DNA of 64,000 bases from Streptomyces monashensis (lineage in GTDB: Bacteria; Actinomycetota; Actinomycetes; Streptomycetales; Streptomycetaceae), in the NCBI RefSeq assembly GCF_001866665.1, contig NZ_MLYO01000076.1, positions 1 through 64,000 of the forward strand, in the 5' to 3' direction. The notes beneath the pieces are model-generated. The model did not search any database, was not told the DNA's origin, and worked only from the letters and a program-made list of their open reading frames with translations. A program made the position numbers and the translations under genes. Positions 25,988-34,415 of this stretch are shown here, piece after piece; positions within the stretch are counted from its first letter, which is position 1, and every line of letters begins with the position of its first letter.

Positions 25988-26018
25988 AGATCGTGGGAGC
26001 CCGGCCCAGCCGGGTCGG

Positions 26019-26900
26019 TCAGATCACCGGGGGCCGGCCCAGCCGGGTCAGCCGCCACACCGTGCGCCAGCGCATGGGACGGCGCGGACCGCACGGAGCC
26101 GTCCAGCCCTCCTTGAAGCCGCCGAACCAGGCCTTCAGGGCCGGCACGGACGGGCGGCGCAGCAGCGTGAGCAGCAGCCAGACTCCGAGGTAGACGGGGA
26201 CGAGCGGCAGGGGCAGGTTGCGGCGGGCCAGCCAGACGCGGTTGCGGGCGACCATGCGGTGGTAGACCGCGTGCCGCGAGGGGGCCGTCGTCGGGTGGTA
26301 CAGGACCATGTCCGACCGGTAGTCGATCATCCAGCCGGCGTCCAGCGCCCGCCAGGCCAGGTCGGTCTCCTCGTGTGCGTAGAAGAACGCGTCCGGCAGC
26401 GCCCCGGCCTCCGCGAAGACCCGGGTGCGCACGGCGTTGGCGCCGCCGAGGAAGGTGGTGACGCGCGAGGAGCGCATCGGGTCGGAGGCGCGCAGCCGGG
26501 GCACGTGGCGGCGCTGGGTCTCGCCGGTCTCGGGGTCGGCGATGCGGAAGCTGATGATGCCGAGCTCCGGGTCGGCCTCGAACGCCTCGCGGCACAGCTC
26601 GGCGGTGTCGTGCCGGGCGAGCAGGCCGTCGTCGTCGAGGAACAGCAATATGTCGACATTGCGGCCGCTCGGCCCGAAGGCCTCTATGCCGACGTTGCGG
26701 CCGCCGGGGATGCCCAGGTTCTCCGGCAGCTCGATCGTCCGCACGCCCTCGGGGACGTCCGGGACGGGTGAGCCGTTGCCCACGACGACCACCTCGACCG
26801 GGTCGCCGTCCTGCCCCGCGACCGAGTCGATGAGGGCCCGCAGCTCCTCGGGCCGGTTGCCCATCGTGATGATGACGGCACCGACCTTCACGGCGCTCAC
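26019..26900 (-). CDS. Family 2 glycosyltransferase
   Basis: A GT-A fold transferase of 293 aa. The N terminus (VGAVIITMGNRPEEL) is the nucleotide-sugar-binding strand and LFLDDDGLL (near residue 85) supplies the DxD metal motif. GGANAVRTR and the HEETDLAWR acceptor motif (ED-type catalytic base) are further family marks. A hydrophobic stretch near 230-245 could associate with the membrane. The GTG at 26900 overlaps the stop of the CDP-alcohol phosphotransferase homologue by four bases. It likely decorates the polymer or lipid made by the cassette; donor and acceptor are unknown. Confidence 0.9.
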   Translation of the reverse strand: MSAVKVGAVIITMGNRPEELRALIDSVAGQDGDPVEVVVVGNGSPVPDVPEGVRTIELPENLGIPGGRNVGIEAFGPSGRNVDILLFLDDDGLLARHDTAELCREAFEADPELGIISFRIADPETGETQRRHVPRLRASDPMRSSRVTTFLGGANAVRTRVFAEAGALPDAFFYAHEETDLAWRALDAGWMIDYRSDMVLYHPTTAPSRHAVYHRMVARNRVWLARRNLPLPLVPVYLGVWLLLTLLRRPSVPALKAWFGGFKEGWTAPCGPRRPMRWRTVWRLTRLGRPPVI

Positions 26901-27676
26901 TTCAGCCTGCTGGAGGCGAGGATGGACACCAGGTGCAGCAGGGTCTGCAGCAGGGCGATGCCGGCCAGCACGGCGACACCCAGCCGGGAGAAGAAGAGGT
27001 CGCCGCGCACATGGTCGACGATCGCCAGCACCAGGATCAGCAGGGACGCCTCGATGCCGAGGATCAGCCGGTGGAACTTCAACGCGGCGGCGGCCCGGCG
27101 GGCCAGCGCCATGCCGGAGGAGCGCATCTCGGCGGCGGCCTCCTTCACCGGCGGCTTGCCGGCCTGGTGCCGCGCGACACCGACGAGGTCCGTCTCGGCC
27201 TTGATCAGGATGGCGCCGAGCGCGGCGAGCGTGCCGAGGAAGGCCCACAGCCAGTCGATACGGCCGCCGCCCCACAGGTCGGCGGCGCGCAGGCCGAAGC
27301 CGACGAGCACCGCGGCGTCGGTCAGATAGGCGCCGACCCGGTCCAGGTAGACGCCGTTCAGCGAGTACTGCTTCTTCCAGCGCGCGATCTCGCCGTCGAC
27401 GCAGTCCAGCAGCAGATACATCTGGACGCAGACCACGCCGAGCACGGCGCCCCAGATCCCCGGCACCAGGAGTGCCGGGGCCGCGAGGACGCCGAAGACG
27501 GTCATCAGGTACGTGAGCTGGTTGGGCGTGACCCTGGTGCCGACCAGGTAGCGGTCGACCCGCAGGGACACCTCACGCATGTAGAGGCGTCCCATCCAAT
27601 GCTCGCCACTGCGCCGGTCCTTCACCCCGGCGGGGTGGACGACCGGACGGAGTTCAGCTACCGATGGCCTTGACAT
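26897..27676 (-). CDS. CDP-alcohol phosphotransferase homologue with altered active site
   Basis: A 259-aa membrane protein with about six helices. The family motif D-x2-D-G-x2-A-R-x8-G-x3-D-x3-D is present from D91 through D112, but the fourth aspartate position is Ala116 (codon GCC in the sequence). That residue is the catalytic base in characterised members, so the protein may be inactive, use another residue such as D120, or act as a partner. The ATG at 27676 overlaps the dehydrogenase gene by 23 bases. Its paralogue at 29452 keeps all four aspartates. Confidence 0.87.
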   Translation of the reverse strand: MSRPSVAELRPVVHPAGVKDRRSGEHWMGRLYMREVSLRVDRYLVGTRVTPNQLTYLMTVFGVLAAPALLVPGIWGAVLGVVCVQMYLLLDCVDGEIARWKKQYSLNGVYLDRVGAYLTDAAVLVGFGLRAADLWGGGRIDWLWAFLGTLAALGAILIKAETDLVGVARHQAGKPPVKEAAAEMRSSGMALARRAAAALKFHRLILGIEASLLILVLAIVDHVRGDLFFSRLGVAVLAGIALLQTLLHLVSILASSRLK

Positions 27677-28715
27677 AGTCGGCGTAGACGTCCTTGATCT
27701 GGTTCGGCTTGAGTGCGAGGTGTTCGAGGATCGTGTAGCGGCCGGGCCTGGTCTCGGGGGCGAACTCCACGACGCGGACGAACTCGTCCACGGTGAAGCC
27801 GAACTCCTCCGGCAGCACCGGAAGCCCGTGCCGGCGCAGCACCTCGGCCGTGTGGGCCGCCTCCTCGTGGGCCCCGCGCAGGTACGTCGCGAAGGCCGCG
27901 CCGAATCCGCACTGTTCGCCGTGGGCGGCCGCCCGCTTGGGGAACAGCAGGTCGAAGGCGTGGTTGATCTCGTGGCAGGAGCCGGAGGACGGGCGGGAGT
28001 CGCCGGAGATCGACATCGAGATGCCGCTGAGGACGAGCGCCTCGGCGAGCACCTGGAGGAAGTCGTTGTCGCCGATGCCGCCGGGGTGGCGCAGCACGGC
28101 CTCGCCGGCCTGGCGGGCCATGGCGGCGGCGAGACCGTCGATCTTCTCGCCGTTGACCCGGTTCGACAGCTCCCAGTCGGCGACCGCGTTGATGTTGGAG
28201 ATCGCGTCACCGATGCCGGCCCGGACGAAGCGGGCCGGGGCCTCACGGATCACGTCCAGGTCGATGACGACCGCGATCGGGTTCGGCACGCCGTAGGAGC
28301 CGCGCCCCGCATCGTTGTCCAGCGTCGCGACCGGCGAGCACAGACCGTCGTGCGCGAGGTTCGTCGGCACGGCGACCAGGGGCAGGCCGACGCGCGCCGC
28401 GGCGAACTTGGCGCAGTCGATGATCTTGCCGCCGCCGAGCCCGACGACGGCGTCGTAGTGGCCGGACTTCATGTCGCCGGCCAGCCGGATCGCGTCGTCC
28501 AGGGTGCCGCCGCCCACCTCGAACCAGGCGGCGCCGGGCAGCGAGGGGCCGAGGCGCTCGCGCAGCCGGGCGCCGGAGCCGCCGCTGACGGCGACGGCGA
28601 GCCGGCCGGACTGCGCGATGCGCTCGTCGGCGAGGACTCCGGCCAGGTCGTCCAGGGCACCCGGGCGGATGTCCACGACGACCGGCGAGGGGATCAGCCG
28701 GGTCAGTAGCGGCAC
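27654..28715 (-). CDS. Iron-containing alcohol dehydrogenase, glycerol-1-phosphate dehydrogenase-like
   Basis: Predicted NAD(P)H-dependent reductase of 353 aa. It has the GGGK nucleotide loop (about 94-97) and candidate metal ligands D170 (GIGDAIS), H248 (SCHEINH) and H265 (AAHGEQCG), the pattern of the glycerol-1-phosphate dehydrogenase/AraM group. Such enzymes reduce a ketose or triose phosphate to a polyol phosphate. It is flanked by a nucleotidyltransferase and two CDP-alcohol phosphotransferase homologues, which suggests it makes the polyol-phosphate head group. The GTG at 28715 has GGGAG upstream and overlaps the previous gene by 13 bases. Confidence 0.87.
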   Translation of the reverse strand: MPLLTRLIPSPVVVDIRPGALDDLAGVLADERIAQSGRLAVAVSGGSGARLRERLGPSLPGAAWFEVGGGTLDDAIRLAGDMKSGHYDAVVGLGGGKIIDCAKFAAARVGLPLVAVPTNLAHDGLCSPVATLDNDAGRGSYGVPNPIAVVIDLDVIREAPARFVRAGIGDAISNINAVADWELSNRVNGEKIDGLAAAMARQAGEAVLRHPGGIGDNDFLQVLAEALVLSGISMSISGDSRPSSGSCHEINHAFDLLFPKRAAAHGEQCGFGAAFATYLRGAHEEAAHTAEVLRRHGLPVLPEEFGFTVDEFVRVVEFAPETRPGRYTILEHLALKPNQIKDVYADYVKAIGS

Positions 28716-29455
28716 GCGATCTCCCGCCCCTTGGCCAGGTCGTCGTGGTTGTCGATCTCGACCCACGAGACGTCGCCGATCGGCGCCACGTCGATGCGGA
28801 AGCCGCGGTCGACCAGCTCCTGGTAGCCGTGCTCGTAGAACTGCTGCGGGTCGGTCTCCCAGACCGTCTTCAGCGCGTCGGCCAGGTCGGGGGCGGCGTC
28901 GCCCTCGATCAGGGTGACGCCGATGTACTCACCGGTGGCCTCGGCGGGATCCATCAGCTTGGTGATCTTCGTCATGCCCTTCTCGGCGTCGACGACGACC
29001 TTCATCTCCTCGTCCGCGAGGGACTTCACGGTGTCCAGGGCAAGGATGATCTTCTTGCCCTCGCCGCGCGCGGCGAGCAGCGTCTTCTCGACGGAGACCG
29101 GGTGGACGGTGTCGCCGTTGGCGAGGATCACCCCGTCCTTGAGGGCGTCACGGCCGCACCACAGCGAGTAGGCGTTGTTCCACTCCTCGGCCTTGTCGTT
29201 GTCGATGAGGGTGAGCGTGAGGCCGTACTTCGCCTCCAGCGCCGCCTTGCGCTCGTACACGGCCTCCTTGCGGTAGCCGACGATGATCGCGACCTCGGTC
29301 AGGCCGATCTCGGCGAAGTTGCCGAGCGTGAGGTCGAGAACCGTGATCGAGTCCTCTATACCTGCCGGCCCCACCGGCACCAGCGCCTTGGGCAGGGTGT
29401 CGGTGTAGGGGCGCAGACGCCGTCCGGCGCCGGCCGCCAGCACGAGGCCGATCAT
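28703..29455 (-). CDS. Sugar/polyol-phosphate nucleotidyltransferase
   Basis: A 250-aa nucleotidyltransferase-fold protein with the signature LAAGAGRRLRPYTDTLPKAL at its N terminus and the metal-binding LANGDTV near residue 111. The short single-domain form and WNNAYSLW motif resemble the LicC/choline-phosphate or glycerol/inositol-phosphate cytidylyltransferases. It would activate the polyol phosphate made by the adjacent dehydrogenase as a CDP derivative; that is inference. Its ATG overlaps the stop of the DUF5941-containing gene (ATGA). Confidence 0.88.
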   Translation of the reverse strand: MIGLVLAAGAGRRLRPYTDTLPKALVPVGPAGIEDSITVLDLTLGNFAEIGLTEVAIIVGYRKEAVYERKAALEAKYGLTLTLIDNDKAEEWNNAYSLWCGRDALKDGVILANGDTVHPVSVEKTLLAARGEGKKIILALDTVKSLADEEMKVVVDAEKGMTKITKLMDPAEATGEYIGVTLIEGDAAPDLADALKTVWETDPQQFYEHGYQELVDRGFRIDVAPIGDVSWVEIDNHDDLAKGREIACRY

Positions 29456-31272
29456 GCGGGTTCTCCTTCATCGTGTACGGCGGGTGCGCCTCCGAGATGA
29501 GACGACACCCAGAAGCGGATGCTCTCGGCGAGCACCACCAGGGCGACGGCCACGGCGAGGACCGTGAGCGCGACCGTGAACTGCGAAGCGGTGAGCACCG
29601 CGGCCAGGACGGCGACGAGCAGCGTCCGCCCCTCGTGGCCCCCGATGACGCGCGTCAGCCAGGCCGGGGGTGCTCCGGCGTTGCCGCGTATGCGGTACAC
29701 CGTGTCGTAGTGATGGTAGGCGACGGCGGCCACCAGTCCGAAAGCCGCAGGAAGGGCTCCGTTCACCCCCGCCGTGCCCGCGAGGGCCAGCACGGTGCCG
29801 TACTCGGCGGCCCGGAAGAAGGGCGGGACCAGCCAGTCGAGGGCGCCCCCCAGTGGGCGGGCGACGGCGAGAGCCGAGGTCAGGACGTAGATCAGGGCAC
29901 CGATCACGGGCAGGGCCGAGCCGGGGCCGGTGAGGGCCGAGCTGGCGACGACCGCGGCACCGCCGAGGAAGGCGACGGCCGGCCCGGCGAGCCCCGGCAG
30001 GCCCCGCCGGGCCACACGCCGTACAGCCTCGCTGAGCGGGCCGGAGTCGGCGAGATCCGCGAGCGCCCGGGCGGCCCGGTCGGTGCGCCGCGCCCTACGG
30101 GTCAGGGAGCGCAGCACGCGGCCGGCCGTGGTGTACGTCGCCGCGACGGCGCAGCCGGCGAGCAGGACGTAGAAGGTGATCCGGGGGGTGGTGGCCGCGG
30201 TGAGCACGGCGATCATCGCCCAGCGCTCGCCGATCGGCAGCACTATCATCCGCCGCACCCACACCGTCCAGCCGACGCCGTCCAGCCTGTCGGAGAGGGC
30301 GGCGGTGGGGCTGGTGTTGGCGGTGGCGTCGTGGTTGGCCTCGTTGAAGGAGAAGTCGACCACGTGCCGGCAGGTCTGCAGGATCATCGCGCCGAGCGCC
30401 AGCGCCCATACGTCGTCATGGCCCCCGCCCCGGGCCGCTCCGAGAGCCAGGCCTGCGTAGTAGGCGTACTCCTTGGCCCGGTCGAAGGTGGCGTCGAGCC
30501 AGGCGCCGAGCGTGGAGTACTTCAGGGCGTAGCGGGCGAGCTGGCCGTCGGTGCAGTCGAGCACGAAGGACGCGATCAGCAGCACGCCGGCGGCGACGAA
30601 CCCCGCGCGCGTGCCCGTCGCCGCGCAGCCGGCCGCGATCAGGGCGGTGAGCAGCGAGGCCGTGGTGACCTGGTTCGGGGTCAGGCCCCGGCGGGCGCAC
30701 CAGCGGGCGAGGTAGCGCGAGTAGGGGCTGATGAAGAACGTGGTGAAGAAGCCGTCGCGGGACTTCACGGCCGACTTCAGGCGTACGGCCTCGTCGTCCA
30801 CGGCGGCGACGGCCTGCCGCGCCTCGCCCAGGGCCTGCGGGTCCGCGGGGACCACGGCGACCAGGCTACCCAGCTCGGGCCGGTGCACCTCGCCGCCGTC
30901 GGCGTCGAGGGCGGTGACGATGCGGTCGGTGAGGCCGGCGACGGCGAGGGCCGTACCGCTGCCGCCGCCCGCGGAGGTCTCGCGGGCCACGGCCCGGGTC
31001 AGCGCCTGCCGGGCCTCCGGCTGGGCGGTGACGGCGCCGGGGACCGCGGCGAGCGGGAAGCGCGGGTCGGTGAGGCCGAGGCGCAGTGCGTGCGGGTGGC
31101 CGACGAAGCGGGCGTCGACCAGGGCCACGCGCTCGGTGGCCGCAGCGGCGGCGAGCGCGGTCTCGGCCTCCGCGGCGTCCACGGCCACCAGGACGTCGAA
31201 GCCGAGGGACCGCAGATCGTTCTCCAGGGACGATCCGGGGACCGGCTGACCGGTGACGATGGCGGTCGACAA
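29452..31272 (-). CDS. CDP-alcohol phosphotransferase with DUF5941-like C-terminal domain
   Basis: A 606-aa fusion. Residues 1-180 are a soluble Ala-rich domain that looks like a degenerate nucleotidyltransferase. Residues 185-400 form a membrane CDP-alcohol phosphotransferase with the full motif (D239, D242, G243, R247, G256, D260, D264). Residues 430-606 are further membrane helices, which I recall as DUF5941. Soluble transferase-like plus CDP-alcohol domains recall archaeal inositol-phosphate phosphodiester synthases. It starts with TTG at 31272, with GGGAG about nine bases upstream, and heads a five-gene chain of overlapping genes. Reaction: transfer of a phospho-alcohol from CDP to an unknown acceptor. 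Confidence 0.85.
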   Translation of the reverse strand: MSTAIVTGQPVPGSSLENDLRSLGFDVLVAVDAAEAETALAAAAATERVALVDARFVGHPHALRLGLTDPRFPLAAVPGAVTAQPEARQALTRAVARETSAGGGSGTALAVAGLTDRIVTALDADGGEVHRPELGSLVAVVPADPQALGEARQAVAAVDDEAVRLKSAVKSRDGFFTTFFISPYSRYLARWCARRGLTPNQVTTASLLTALIAAGCAATGTRAGFVAAGVLLIASFVLDCTDGQLARYALKYSTLGAWLDATFDRAKEYAYYAGLALGAARGGGHDDVWALALGAMILQTCRHVVDFSFNEANHDATANTSPTAALSDRLDGVGWTVWVRRMIVLPIGERWAMIAVLTAATTPRITFYVLLAGCAVAATYTTAGRVLRSLTRRARRTDRAARALADLADSGPLSEAVRRVARRGLPGLAGPAVAFLGGAAVVASSALTGPGSALPVIGALIYVLTSALAVARPLGGALDWLVPPFFRAAEYGTVLALAGTAGVNGALPAAFGLVAAVAYHHYDTVYRIRGNAGAPPAWLTRVIGGHEGRTLLVAVLAAVLTASQFTVALTVLAVAVALVVLAESIRFWVSSHLGGAPAVHDEGEPA

Positions 31273-31541
31273 CCGAACTCACTCCCTGGGTGTCGGCGCG
31301 CGGGCGCCGGTCGCTTGCATGGTGGGGCGCCTGCGTGCGGCACCCGGGTGTCGGCCGAGGGTATCGGATGGTTCCGGACCCGAGTTCACCGGCCGTTCAC
31401 GGCCCTGTCCACGGTGGCTGCCCCGGCCTTCGCCGCGATCATCATCGGGGAAACGGGGCCCCGCCCACAAACCCGGCGGCGCAGACCCGGGTAAGCCCCG
31501 GCAAAGGAGACACCCCGGCGGTCGGCTTAGGGTGGGCGACC

Positions 31542-32513
31542 ATGACGTGGCTGATCACCGGCGGAGCCGGATACATCGGGGCACATGTGGCGCGGACCAT
31601 GACGGGCGCCGGGGAGCGGGTCGTGGCGCTGGACGACCTGTCCGCCGCGGTGCCGGCGCGGCTGCCCGCCGACGTCCCGCTCGTCGAGGGCTCGACGCTG
31701 GACGGGGACCGGCTCACGCGGGTCCTGCGGGAGTACGACGTCACGGGCGTCGTCCATCTCGCGGCGCGCAAGCAGGTCGCGGAGTCGGTGGCCGAGCCGA
31801 CCCGCTACTACCGGGAGAACGTGGGCGGTCTCGGCACGCTGCTGGACGCGGTCGCCCGGGCCGGCGTCCGGCGGCTGCTGTTCTCCTCCTCGGCGGCCGT
31901 GTACGGCAACCCGGACGTGGACCTGATCACCGAGGACACCCCCTGCGCCCCGGTGAACCCCTACGGCGAGACCAAGCTGGCCGGGGAGTGGCTGGTGCGG
32001 GCGGCGGGAGCGGCGTACGGCATCTCCACGGTGTGCCTGCGGTACTTCAACGTGGCGGGTGCGGCGGCGCCGGAGCTGGCGGACACGGGGGTGTTCAACA
32101 TCGTCCCGATGGTCTTCGACCGGCTCACCCGCGACGAGGCGCCGCGGATCTTCGGCGACGACTATCCGACGCCGGACGGCACCTGTGTGCGGGACTACAT
32201 CCACGTGGCCGATCTGGCCGAGGCCCACCTGGCGGCGGCACGCCGGCTCACCGGGGAGGGCACGGCGGGGGACCTGACGCTGAACATCGGACGCGGCGAG
32301 GGCGTCTCGGTGCGCGAGCTGATCACGGTCGTCGGCGAGGTCACCGGGGACCGCCGCGCGCCGGTGACCGAGGGACGCCGCCCGGGCGACGCGCCCCGCG
32401 CGGTCGCCTCCGCCGAGCGCGCCGCGCGGGAACTCGGCTGGCGGGCCCGACGCGACGTACGGGAGATGGTCGCCTCGGCCTGGCAGGGCTGGCAGCTGCA
32501 CCACGGCGGCTGA
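31542..32513 (+). CDS. NAD-dependent sugar epimerase/dehydratase, GalE-like
   Basis: A 323-aa extended short-chain dehydrogenase. The N-terminal GGAGYIG motif binds NAD, SSSAAVYG supplies the catalytic Ser region and YGETK the Tyr-Lys pair. NxxG-like contacts and the RDYIHVADLA stretch match UDP-glucose 4-epimerases. It is divergent from the CDP-alcohol phosphotransferase operon and probably supplies its nucleotide sugar. The ATG at 31542 lacks a ribosome site, but TAGGGT lies eight bases upstream, suggesting a leaderless transcript. Exact substrate is uncertain. Confidence 0.9.
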   Translation: MTWLITGGAGYIGAHVARTMTGAGERVVALDDLSAAVPARLPADVPLVEGSTLDGDRLTRVLREYDVTGVVHLAARKQVAESVAEPTRYYRENVGGLGTLLDAVARAGVRRLLFSSSAAVYGNPDVDLITEDTPCAPVNPYGETKLAGEWLVRAAGAAYGISTVCLRYFNVAGAAAPELADTGVFNIVPMVFDRLTRDEAPRIFGDDYPTPDGTCVRDYIHVADLAEAHLAAARRLTGEGTAGDLTLNIGRGEGVSVRELITVVGEVTGDRRAPVTEGRRPGDAPRAVASAERAARELGWRARRDVREMVASAWQGWQLHHGG

Positions 32514-32517
32514 CGCT

Positions 32518-32536
32518 CTGCGGAACGTTTCCGCAG
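32518..32536 (+). terminator. Perfect hairpin after the epimerase gene
   Basis: CTGCGGAA-CGT-TTCCGCAG, eight paired bases around a three-base loop, starts five bases after the epimerase stop codon. It has no U tract. It could instead be an operator. Confidence 0.5.
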
Positions 32537-32639
32537 GTCAGGGAAGATGACAACGAGGTTCGGTGCCGCGTTGCCCGATACCCCCCACCCGTAGTTCACC
32601 GGGCCTGCCGGACGGGTTCCGCGAAGGGCGGGGGAAGGG

Positions 32640-32935
32640 CGCTGCACGCGATCCACGTCGCGAACCGCCCGGCCGGCGCCCGCCGCACCTCCGGCTACGC
32701 CCGCGCCGAGATCCTCGCCGCCCTGGCCGACCGTCTGCTGCTGACGACCACCTCCGGCATGCCGGTGCTCTCGGCGCACGTGGTGGTCGGCCCGGCGGCG
32801 CTGAACGCGATCGGCCACGAGAAGGTGCTGCACGAGCTGCAGGGCTGCCTGGGCGATCACTTCGACGTGGAGCACTGCACCTTCCAGCTGGAGCCGGGCG
32901 GGCACGCGGAGCACGAGGCACGCCTGTGCCACTGA
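32640..32935 (+). pseudogene. Remnant of a cation diffusion facilitator (CDF) transporter
   Basis: An open frame without a credible start encodes two CDF fragments joined in frame. The first is the cytoplasmic loop after helix 2 (ANRPAGARRTSGYARAEI, followed by LAALADRLLL). The second is the C-terminal cytoplasmic domain (TSGMPVLSAHVVV, then HCTFQLEPGGHAEHEARLCH to the stop). Everything N-terminal of helix 2 and helices 3-6 with the metal sites are missing, about 150 residues internally. It cannot transport. No ribosome site or start codon precedes it. The reading frame has stayed open, so decay may be recent or the stub still expressed. Confidence 0.75.
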
Positions 32936-33109
32936 ACATCCGTGCGGGCGTTCGCCCTGGCGGGCGGTTCCGGTCGCGGCCTGCCGGGCACGATGATCTA
33001 CCGGGTCCCCGTCCCGGTACGGCGCCGCGCGCGGACGTGCGGGGAAGTGCCGGGAGTGCCGGATTCGTACGGCAGACTTGGGGTGCGAAGAACGAGGCGA
33101 AGGATGGGT

Positions 33110-33703
33110 ATGCCGATCACACCTGCCACCGCGACGCACAGCTCGTCGACGGGCACCGCAGAGCAGATTTTGCTGGAACTGGTCGACGAGAAGGGTGTGA
33201 CGATCGGCACGGCGGAGAAGCTCGCCGCCCACCAGCCGCCGGGACAGCTGCACCGCGCGTTCTCCGTGTTCCTCTTCGACGAGCAGGGCAGGCTGCTGCT
33301 CCAGCAGCGGGCGCTCGGCAAGTACCACTCCCCCGGCGTGTGGTCCAACACCTGCTGCGGCCATCCGTACCCGGGCGAGGCGCCCTTCGCCGCGGCGGCC
33401 CGGCGCACGTACGAGGAGCTGGGGGTGTCCCCCTCGCTGCTCGCGGAGGCCGGCACGGTCCGCTACAACCACCCGGACCCGGCCTCGGGCCTGGTCGAGC
33501 AGGAGTTCAACCACCTGTTCGTCGGCCTGGTGCAGGCACCGCTCGCGCCGGACGCGGACGAGGTCGCCGAGGCCGTCTTCGTGACGGCTGCCGAGCTGGC
33601 GGAGCGGCACGCCCGCGACCCGTTCTCGGCCTGGTTCATGACCGTGCTGGACGCCGCCCGCCCGGCGATCAGGGAGCTGACCGGCCCGTCCACGGGCTGG
33701 TGA
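33110..33703 (+). CDS. idi: Isopentenyl-diphosphate delta-isomerase, type I
   Basis: A 197-aa Nudix-fold enzyme interconverting IPP and DMAPP. The catalytic Cys lies in SNTCCGHPYPGE and the Glu in VEQEFNHLF; the Nudix-like segment is AARRTYEELGV. The ATG at 33110 has AAGG seven bases upstream and gives MPITPATATHSSS, which I recall as the start of the S. coelicolor protein; an ATG at 33104 is also possible. It stands alone but lies near the hopanoid operon with dxs and ispG, adding to local isoprenoid supply. Confidence 0.95.
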   Translation: MPITPATATHSSSTGTAEQILLELVDEKGVTIGTAEKLAAHQPPGQLHRAFSVFLFDEQGRLLLQQRALGKYHSPGVWSNTCCGHPYPGEAPFAAAARRTYEELGVSPSLLAEAGTVRYNHPDPASGLVEQEFNHLFVGLVQAPLAPDADEVAEAVFVTAAELAERHARDPFSAWFMTVLDAARPAIRELTGPSTGW

Positions 33704-33742
33704 GCACCTCTACGGCCGGGTGAGCAGCACGCCGGTCCAGCG

Positions 33743-34237
33743 TCACGGCAGCGTCGCGGGCTTGAGCGGCAGGGCGGCCCAGATCACCTTGCCGCCGCTC
33801 GCGGTGTGCTCCACGTCGACGGTGCCGCCCGCCTCCCGGGCCACCTCGCGGACCAGCAGCAGGCCCCGGCCGCCGGTCCGGCCGTGGTCGGCCTCCAGGG
33901 GGGTCGGCCGGTAGGGGTGGTTGTCCTCCACGGACACCCGCACCCACTCGGCCCCGACGGCGACCTCCACGGCCAGCATCGGCGACAGCAGCGCCGCGTG
34001 CCGTACCGCGTTGGTGACCAGCTCGGAGACGATCAGCAGCAGGCCGTACTCCAGCTCGTCGGAGAGGGGTACGCCCTGGCGCAGCAGCAGGTCCTGGACG
34101 GCGTGCCGGGCCTGCGGGACCGAGGCGTCCACGGCCGGAGCGGTGAACCGCCAGACGCCCTCGTACGGCAGTGGATCGGGCGGCCGCTCGGCGCCCCCCG
34201 CTGGGCGCGGGCCGTCCCCGCGCCCGTGGTTGTCCAT
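33743..34237 (-). CDS. Anti-sigma-factor-type ATP-binding protein (RsbW-like)
   Basis: A 164-aa single-domain GHKL ATPase of the HATPase_c_2 family, abundant in Streptomyces, where members bind and phosphorylate anti-anti-sigma factors or act with phosphatases. The N box SELVTNAVRHA lies near residues 71-81 and the G box GGRGLLLVREV near 122-132. The first 25 residues are Pro/Gly-rich. The ATG at 34237 is used; longer frames exist without support. No sigma factor or antagonist is adjacent, so its partner is unknown. Confidence 0.85.
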   Translation of the reverse strand: MDNHGRGDGPRPAGGAERPPDPLPYEGVWRFTAPAVDASVPQARHAVQDLLLRQGVPLSDELEYGLLLIVSELVTNAVRHAALLSPMLAVEVAVGAEWVRVSVEDNHPYRPTPLEADHGRTGGRGLLLVREVAREAGGTVDVEHTASGGKVIWAALPLKPATLP

Positions 34238-34415
34238 CGTCCGGTCGCCACCCTCGCGCTCGATTGTCACCACACGTCGAGTGTTGGTAACGATCCGCTC
34301 CGGGCCGGATGGCTGAACACAAGTCAGCGGGTATCGAGCGCTTTGTGACCGAGTGCGTATGACACGGTCACGTGTGGGACTGTTTCCTGCCCCCCTGGCG
34401 GCGCTTCGCGAACTC

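Noticed and set aside
32518..32536. Dyad after the epimerase read as a LacI-type operator
   Set aside because: The centre is odd (CGT), not the even CG centre of LacI sites, and it directly follows a stop codon; terminator preferred.
34345..34371. GTGACCG and CGGTCAC arms upstream of the anti-sigma-type ATPase
   Set aside because: Seven-base arms with a 13-base spacer in G+C-rich DNA are not distinctive enough, though the half-site resembles the ssgD palindrome.
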